From positions 82,956,622 through 83,020,621 of the forward strand of contig OX381709.1 in NCBI GenBank assembly GCA_947462335.1: a stretch of 64,000 nt of DNA. Reading direction: 5' to 3'. The stretch's first letter is position 1. Every line of letters begins with the position of its first letter. Shown one piece after another: positions 57,100-64,000 of the stretch. Origin of the DNA: Harmothoe impar (Eukaryota > Annelida > Polychaeta > Phyllodocida > Polynoidae). Position numbers and translations under genes: made by a program. The notes beneath the pieces were generated by a model. It saw only the letters and a list, made by a program, of their open reading frames with translations, had not been told where the DNA came from and did not search any database.

Positions 57100-57930
57100 T
57101 GCTCATATACCATGAAAGTTTCTATTACAAATGACTATCCACACTGTGAGCACCATGTACAATATCTTCAGCAACCAACAGAGGTGGCAAGTATGCATCT
57201 ACTGGAAAACTACTGCTGAGATTAGGATCATTGTGGACATGTCATATCTGCTCATTTAATCCACCAACTGTTTTTCTGCTGACTTGGGAAGGTTATTGTT
57301 TAGGGGAGGTTATTTCATTAACCCAGGTCTGGCTCATTTCACACTTCAGGGAGTAGCGTTTTTCATAGCAGAATACAGATGATACAGATGTCATGCAAGC
57401 CTGGTAAGTTAGTAAACAGGAGCTATGCAATTGAGAAATTCTCAACAGAATTGATTTTCCTGCATACCCTGTCAGCCTTCTTATGTATTCCTGTTATCTA
57501 TTTTAAAGTAGCAGGTTCAGTATACATCTTCTACCGATCTATCAAGTGTATTCTTCTGGTAAATTAAAATGTCAATCTCCTAGGCAGTTGTGACATGGCA
57601 ATAGGCAATAAAAGGCTTTTATGGTATGGCCATCCAAAGAAAGATGTCTAGAAATAAATGGGAAACAGCACATTTTCATCAGGTGGCTTTCGTGTACCCA
57701 CTTGCATTTCACTTTAAAATGTAAGTCCCTAAGAAGATAATCACAGAAATACCATGTTCAACAGACATGAGATAATGGATGTGTCATTATGCTGCTGCAA
57801 CAGGTTTGTTCATATGATAACCGTTTCAACTCAATTAGAACTGCTCCACTAATGAGCTAAAGAGACAGCCCACATGACAACCCTGCTGACAAAACCTGGA
57901 TCATCATCGATTATTCAGGTAAATCTGACT
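57100..57930. other. Intergenic DNA, nothing recognised
   Basis: No repeat ends or protein-like frames seen. Confidence 0.35.
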
Positions 57931-57937
57931 TTAGCTC

Positions 57938-58130
57938 ACTGCAAGAACATTGGCATTTAAGGAAACATTTTTTTGCTTCAGTCACTCTTTAACTTTAAGC
58001 GGCTTTAGGTTCAGTAAAATGGCATGTAAATACTATGGACAATTCTAAATGAATTTAAACATTTACTGGGACAAAAAGTGATTACAGTGTGACTTTAAGC
58101 AGTTCAATCTTTGCATAAATGCCATCACTT
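57938..58130. mobile_element. TTAAGC-rich MITE copy
   Basis: CACTGCAAGAACATTGGCAT at the left and a decayed right end AAATGCCATCACTTATGCA. Interior as in 34336-34525. Confidence 0.5.
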
Positions 58131-58854
58131 ATGCATTGTCTCTACCGCAGATTCTATCACTCATCACTGCCAATAGCCAAGCTCAATATGACCCGGTGCA
58201 AGTGCCACTACACTGATGGGCAGATTGGTAAGCCTTTCATTTCGGTTTCTAAATGTACAATTCACAATTGTAATGTGAACTTATTATTCTTGGTCCTAAA
58301 CATTTGGTAATCATTTCATAAGATATTGATTCAGCCACCTTGATTTTATTAGCTAATGGAAAAATGAGATGAACAAGAAGCTGACATGGATCTGAGAGAG
58401 AACTGAGAACCCTGCAAAAAGATCTTGAGTGGAACTCATGACACTCTTGTGTCATGACTCGTGATCCGAATGAAAATTGAGAACGTTTCTGGAACAAAAA
58501 AAACATTGACAGTTTTTTCCTAAAGATAAACAATTTCCCGGGAATTTATCGTTGTTTAAACGAGTGAAATATGAGAAATACACAATCAATTTACATCTTG
58601 ATGTACACAAGAAATTTTCTCGAGTTCCATTTAAAGGGAATGTCTGCACAGGGATCATGAGGACCTTTCATGGCACACTAACAGCAAATCCAGAGTTGAA
58701 ATACCAAGAACACATAATACTCGTCTGTGCATTCCTATGCGTACCAGCTTTTGTTAATATCAAAGATAAAAGTATATATTCTTATAGTCTACCACATCCA
58801 ATTATTTCCTTTGAACACTTGGGATTCTTTTGTTTGACTGCTAGAGCCTGATTC

Positions 58855-59110
58855 AGCTTTTCTGGAGGTACAAGAGCTCAGTGCTCAATCAACTGCATTG
58901 CTTAATAAATTGGCTGATGCTGACTATTTCCTGGCTACCACAGCTTCCTGCATATCTAGTAAAACATAACTTGTACCTCATTCATCACAAACACCCTTGT
59001 GCATACCTTGATGGCACCCCACATCCTGCAGGACCCCCTGGCAAACAGTCAGTAGGAGAGATAGATTGGACCCTTTTCAGCAGTCCTGATAATCCAACAA
59101 CCAAATTCCC
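58855..59110 (+). repeat. Long dispersed repeat family, fragment
   Basis: AGAGCTCAGTGCTCAATC and GACTATTTCCTGGCTACCAC match 55973 onwards. Confidence 0.45.
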
Positions 59111-59421
59111 TCTCGGTATGTGCAGTGTCTAAAATTGCTGGCATTCCCTGACAACACCCGGCCCCCACATGCCCAGTGAGTTACCTGTCTGGGAGCATGT
59201 GGGGAATGATGTGGAGATGCGTAGACCAGCGTAGTATATGTGGCAAGAAAAGAAGAACCTGTATTGATAAATCCTCATGGAACCTTCACAAACAACTTCC
59301 CTCACTGTCTCATCTACATGCTGTGCATTCCCACAGTGGTCTAGATTTGGTATGCAGGTATAGATGTGGTCACAGCTATTGCGGGGGAGTTCCTCCCTGT
59401 TTCTTTCTTTTAGAAACATTG

Positions 59422-59873
59422 TTAGCTTTGGCAGTAAATAATATCACAGCCAACTTTTAGTTTCTGAAGTTTCCTCTGAACTGTGAGTATCACTATTGTG
59501 ACCAAAGTGAGTGTCAAGTAGAACCACCTGGTGGAGTAAAGCCAAGTCTGACATTCATGAACAACCGGGCAAGCAGTTGACGTGTCTGAGGAGCCAGCAT
59601 ATCTGTCAGTTTTCACTTTAGATTTGAGTAGAAGACCTAGACTGTCAAAGTAAAGGAAGGCAAATGGCAGTACTGTGAAGAATGGCATATAAATGTAGTC
59701 TCTAAGTTCACCCCTCAAACAGGGGCATCCTTTGAACAGCCTTTGTATTTTCTTGATTAAAGTAAGTTTGCCAGTGGGAGAAAATGCTGGCTGGCGAGTT
59801 ATAAAGACCCCAATTGTCAATTTAAAAACATGAATAACGCTTTCAGTGTATGGTGTTAGCGATGGGATCCAGA
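59422..59873 (-). CDS. Possible terminal exon with two membrane helices
   Basis: After an acceptor-like TTATAAATACAG, an open frame of about 150 codons runs to a TAA stop. It reads WIPSLTPYTESV, then a basic loop (GKLTLIKKIQRLFKG) and a helix (YMPFFTVLPFAFLYFDSLG). A Cys-bearing loop and a second helix (WFYLTLTLVTIVILTV) follow, with a basic tail. Composition is protein-like, unlike most nearby frames. A short SLxPYTE match to the large gene (SLMPYTTE) is noted but may be chance. Upstream exons were not resolved. Confidence 0.35.
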
Positions 59874-59934
59874 CTGTATTTATAAGAAAAATGACATCTT
59901 AAATCTCTGAGGAGAACAGTGAGAAGAAGGGTTC

Positions 59935-60228
59935 CTATAAGATGATACCACCTCTCACACTAGTTAGAAGATGTAGCACCTTCAATGTGACCACACTCTG
60001 TGACACATGAGTTGCCCAGTAGCCAGGGGTGATCTGTACAGAAAGCGAATCGCGCTGACACCCCACTAAGGTTTCCGTTGTAGGATAGATTGGGAAATCA
60101 ATACCTACAACTGTAGTCTCCGAGAACCGGTATTCCTATTCAGCCAAGGGCAGGTTATTGACATAAAGGATCCTAATGACCAGTTTAACAGCAAGATGAG
60201 AGGATGGTCGGATGTTTCTGAAGTCTGA
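59935..60228 (-). pseudogene. Possible decayed coding segment upstream of 59873
   Basis: One frame reads through about 97 codons of protein-like sequence, including SHLAVKLVIRILYVNN and VGCQRDSLSVQITPGYW, but is broken by a TAG at 60136-60138. Either the part before the TAG is non-coding and an exon begins just after it, since TAG could serve as an acceptor, or this is a pseudogene. A donor (AAG|GTGCTA) exists at 59980, but its phase does not match the acceptor at 59873. Confidence 0.25.
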
Positions 60229-60229
60229 T

Positions 60230-60780
60230 TGTATCTTAGCTCACTTCCAATCACCTTAGTGTTTGGAAGGGTGGTGATAACAGATCGTAAACCGTTTTTT
60301 CAAGCATGGTTTTGGGACCTTACATCTAGAGCCTATACTCAACCAATTGTACTGTTTTGGATTTGTTGCAAATGCCTTTCAAATGATTATTAAATGAAAT
60401 GGACTTAGTCACATCATCTTCTATCCTGCAGGCAATAATATATGAGACAGAGAAACAATATGTAAGACAGATATTCATCATAATTTCAATTTCATCAACT
60501 ACTTTTCATTTACAGGGTTTGTAAAACAGGCCTTTACCTGGCAAATTAAGCTAGAAGAGAATATTATGATTCACTTCATCAGTCCTTCAGATTATTTAGT
60601 GGTAATCCAATTTAATCCATTTATCCTACTATTAAATAATCTCTTTGCTGAATCAATCTCTCCGCTTTTAAAGTGGCAGTATGCTTTCTGTGTAAAATGC
60701 TATCTCTAATTGCAGAGGAAATTGAATGTGACAGGCAGTACATAGATTTACAGTGGTTGCATACCTGATATTATGAGTGA
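60230..60780. other. Intergenic DNA, nothing recognised
   Basis: AT-rich. Further upstream exons of the minus-strand candidate at 59.4-60.2 kb would be expected here, but none was found. Confidence 0.3.
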
Positions 60781-60781
60781 T

Positions 60782-60938
60782 CCCAGTGAACAATAACCGT
60801 TTTTTAACGTTCTGAAACGTTTCAATGTGTAACGTTATTTTACGTTTTGTTTAAAACATATTTTTACGTTCTTACATGGTTAACCTTAAAACGTTTATAC
60901 TCACAATGTTATTTAACGTTATTTAACGTTTCATAGGG
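60782..60938. mobile_element. CCCAGT-ended MITE, decayed right end
   Basis: CCCAGTGAACAATAACCG and repeated TTTAACGTT blocks facing AACGTTTCATAGGG. The right terminus and target duplication are not preserved. Confidence 0.5.
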
Positions 60939-61199
60939 CTATGGTTTATGACCCAAATATTGGGAACCAAAACCAGAGCCTTTTGAAAACAAACTGGGGG
61001 GATCCCATGTCCCAGGTTCCGGTACAGCATATGGCTCGAGATGGGTCAAAAGGGACCAGGCCACCTGGCGACCTGGTGACTTTTTGACAAATTCGGATAT
61101 AAAAATGGTCTAAAAAAAGACTTTGTGATATCAGGCAGGGGGGGGGGGGGCTCTGAACCTCCAGTAGGTGGTCTATGCCATGTAACATAAGGCGTACTC

Positions 61200-61760
61200 T
61201 GTAGCCTAATAGTCAGAGCAATTGTCTTCAAATGGCATGGTTTATCTATGCCTGGGTTTGAATCCCACTAGGACCAGGGTTTTAATGAGGAATGAACCTA
61301 CAAAACTGTAGAAGGTTATTTAAAAAAATGAAAAATGGAAGAATCTAGGGGAGGTTAGGTAGAAATGTGCACCTCCACATTTTTGCCTATTTGGACAAGA
61401 AAGTCGTTCCTGTTAGCACAAAACAAAAGTGTAGCAATGTACGCAATTTCCAACCTAGCAGGGGAAAGAGAGGGGAAATATTGACCCCCCTGTATTTGAG
61501 TTGATATAAAATCGTGGCAAGACTTGAACCACCAACCTATTGAGTGCAGGTCTAGCACCTCAGACACAAGGGCCACGGAGACTGGTGTCAAGTCCATACT
61601 GAAGGCTATGTATGATTCCTGCCTGTCCCAGACCAAAATTACAAAATGGTTTCAATGTGGCATGGCTGGGGATTGAATCCCAGGCCTTCTGATTACATAC
61701 CCTACGCCCTAGACAGAGAGGCCACAGAGCTGCATGGTCTGTTCCCATAAAGGCCCTATA
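61200..61760. repeat. tRNA-like SINE fragments
   Basis: A plus-strand tRNA-like unit at 61203-61275 (GTAGCCTAATAGTCAGAGC, B box GGGTTTGAATCCC) is followed by two minus-strand units, near 61515-61570 and 61670-61735 (GGGGATTGAATCCCAGG). These are degenerate and not predicted to be functional tRNA genes. Confidence 0.5.
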
Positions 61761-61881
61761 TTACCAACCTGTGACCACATCCCATTCCCTGACCTTTTTT
61801 TATTTCAATGGCCAAAAACTGTCCAAATAATTATGTGTAATAAACGTGACTTTGTTCCTTATAATATTGGTAATATTATTA

Positions 61882-62293
61882 TGTAAAGAACAAGGTCGAC
61901 ACAGTTCGGATCAAGTGTACAGGTTGCGAATCAAAGGTTTTTTCAAGAACCTAGACAGGCGTAGCTATGGCAATGCGAACTCCCTATAGAGTTCGGAGCG
62001 GGTCAGTAGGCTCTTGGCCGGTACAATCTCTAGGGCCTCTGTCCAGCATGGATCCAGAGTGACCGACGAGTTCCATCGGCCGCTGGCTATATAAAGGCGA
62101 CCAGCCTGCGTACACACACGTAGACCGGAAGCCTATAGCGACCTCTGTCTATACCCCAAGCCCGGAACAGATGCTGCCACCTGCCGTCGGGCTGAAGGGT
62201 TCAGACAGAGCTCGCAACACAGCGTTCAACAGAACCCGCCATATAACTAACCCTAGCCCCTACATATGCCTGGGACCACCTGTTGAAAACACA
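61882..62293 (+). mobile_element. Possible solo LTR with TATA box
   Basis: A GC-rich island in AT-rich DNA starts TGTAAAGAACAAGG and ends TTGAAAACACA (TGT...ACA). Flanks are TATTA and TATAA, one mismatch. A canonical TATA box (CTATATAAAGG) lies at about 62088. Either a retrotransposon LTR or an unassigned promoter. No internal retrotransposon sequence is nearby. Confidence 0.3.
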
Positions 62294-62716
62294 TATAAAT
62301 AATATTTTGAGAAAGTATTACAAATGTGTGGTTATTTTGCGAGGTCATTTCATGAATGTATGTGACAGGACACTCAAACCTTGTGGTTAAATATCTCAGA
62401 AACAAGCTTGGCACCCCCCCCAATTTTTTTTGTATTTTCTGAAACTATGTATCCTAAGGGACATGTTGTAAAAACATGATAAAATTGTAGTTACTTTAAC
62501 CTTATACCCGCCAGCCACCTTAAAAGGGACCTTTAGCAAACCCAGCGTAGCTCATTTAACCCAGACGTATTCTATGCTTTCAACATTATATTAATGCTGG
62601 AAATGTCCAGGCCTTGTAAGGGCCGATACTTTTATTACTAGCATGGGGAGCTTGATGGAATTTCCCAGCGCATCTTTTTTTCTGCGACCTCCCTATATCA
62701 ATGTTTCATAAGTGTC

Positions 62717-63720
62717 CCCAGCTAGCAAAACTTGTATGAATCACGTTATCTCTACGTCTTTTCTCAACAGATATCTACTGCATTTGGTTACGTCAGAAAG
62801 TGGCGCCCATTACATACTATGTGCAAATCTTTAAGACATGCTTTTGACTATGTAATATCCATGTAAAAAAATCATGTGTATCTTACGTATATAAGTTACA
62901 TGATGTAGACATCATTATCAATAATATATATCATATATATATATACAATGTAATTTAGATGGCCATGGGTGACATTAATCTGATCTCAGCATAATTTTGT
63001 TTTTGAAATAAATCCCTATGTATCGTATACACAGACAGCATAATTATGTTAAAAACATGTAAAACTAAAACATTATCTACACCTATTTTCTCTGTGTGTG
63101 GTACTCCATCAGAAGCAAGTAACATCCAGGCAACCAACATAATCATGGGTTTCTTGCCTGTAGACATCACCAATAGTCCTACAGAGACTTTGCACATTGA
63201 TCCTAGCAAATTGGCCAAGATTTGATGCCAGATCATGGTCAGTATTTTGATTTGAACAGTTGTAGCAACCACAGAAAAGGTGTGCTCATACTAATCTCCT
63301 GGTTCTCCCTTAAACAATCATTCTACAGGAACAAAAATCACATATCATACATCGCAGACAAAAGTTGGTCAAATTTCATCTTCTTTGGAAATTCTTTGTG
63401 TTGAATAAATACTCATTCATGGTCAAAGTATTGCCAATGTAGATTGGATTCTATCGATATTGGTTAAGAGAGACATCTTGTGTTAAAAGAGTGAACCACT
63501 TGAAAGGTAAAGCACAGATGTGTTATAGACGTCATAATCTGACCAGATAAGGATGTACCACATGTATAAAGTATACGTAATATTGATGTAAAATCTATCA
63601 CATCATTTCAGCATGCACCTTAAGTCATGAATTTGACACCAAAGTTTTACGTGTATAGTTTCTCCAAAAAAAAAAGTAATATTCTGATCAAGATTTTACC
63701 ACTCGTTATGTCAAATAGTA
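62717..63720 (-). mobile_element. CCCAGCTAGC element, copy 6, interrupted at its right part
   Basis: The left end is preceded by TC. It is co-linear with copy 5 up to TCAAATAGTA, where another element begins at a TA. The rest would lie beyond the window. Confidence 0.8.
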
Positions 63721-64000
63721 CTGTAAAACCTCGCGTATAAGCCTAACTCACGTATAAGCCGCACCCTGACTTTGGGCCTATCCTATAAGCCGCACCAGCG
63801 ATCTGAATAGGGTAGCTTTAGTACTGTACTATAGGAGTGTAGAAGGCAGTGAAAACGTCGAGTCCCACGGGGAATCGAACCCCGGTCCCTCCGCTCCGAA
63901 GTTGAGAATGCTACCGCTGCACCACAGGGCCAGCTGCTTTCTTACTGCTCTGCTACGGTACCTGAGCTACCATAGGCGGGCAATGCGCTCTCCACGCACG
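63721..64000. mobile_element. TA-inserted element with GTATAAGCCGCAC repeats, truncated by window end
   Basis: It begins CTGTAAAACCTCGCGTATA directly after a TA and repeats CGTATAAGCC and CTATAAGCCGCACC. Only the left part is visible. TA target and end sequence suggest a Tc1/mariner or pogo relative (inference). Confidence 0.55.
63862..63932 (-). repeat. tRNA-like sequence (pseudo-tRNA or SINE head)
   Basis: On the minus strand it reads GTGGTGCAGCGGTAGCATTC, a good A box, and later GGGGTTCGATTCCCC, a well-paired T arm with B box. The acceptor arms do not pair, so I do not call a functional tRNA gene. Confidence 0.45.

Noticed and set aside
63862..63932. Functional tRNA gene
   Set aside because: A and B boxes are good, but the acceptor stem does not pair and the anticodon arm is weak.

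Overview
This window is eukaryotic nuclear DNA. It has one gene interrupted by GT-AG introns and is otherwise intergenic or intronic DNA crowded with short non-autonomous DNA transposons, tRNA-derived SINE-like pieces and simple repeats. There are no operons, ribosome binding sites or bacterial features. The mix of many MITE-like families and short to medium introns suits a marine invertebrate deuterostome. A lancelet (Branchiostoma) is my best guess, but it rests on general impression and not on a diagnostic marker.

The one well-supported gene lies on the minus strand at 39082-23314. I could chain nine coding exons by hand. Every junction is GT-AG and all eight intron phases match, giving an open frame of 1,071 codons (1,070 aa). 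The product starts with a signal peptide, continues with about 370 residues of presumed extracellular sequence carrying several N-glycosylation sequons, and then has one membrane helix, a Cys/His-rich hydrophilic stretch and a further block of about five to seven hydrophobic segments. I do not recognise the family. Weaker coding candidates on the same strand lie at 21.4-22.5 kb (short exons including a single-pass membrane segment) and at 59.4-60.2 kb (a two-helix membrane segment plus a reading frame broken by one stop).

Left part (1-20.5 kb): mostly transposon remnants. A 359-bp family (TA targets, termini CACTGATATT) at 179-1997 is split by a 1,458-bp element. A roughly 1.2-kb family with CCCAGCTAGC ends has four copies here. 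Other inverted-repeat elements share CCCAG ends and the same 2-bp target duplication. Middle part (20.5-39.1 kb): the gene, with introns full of MITEs, a 933-bp TTAA element built from repeated palindromes, a polypurine microsatellite and repeated duplication of exon 5' ends. Right part (39-64 kb): no convincing gene, with remnants of a long dispersed repeat family, a triple-nested transposon structure at 51.3-54.6 kb, a 1.9-kb TA-flanked element containing tRNA-like segments, and a possible solo LTR near 62 kb.

The transposon structure is the best internally testable result. Empty-site comparisons within the window (43.0 kb for the 202-1659 element, other 1.2-kb copies for the 52.5-kb insertion, and duplicated intron sequence for the 28.0-kb insertion) help define boundaries and target duplications. 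All functional statements about the proteins are inference from sequence appearance only.
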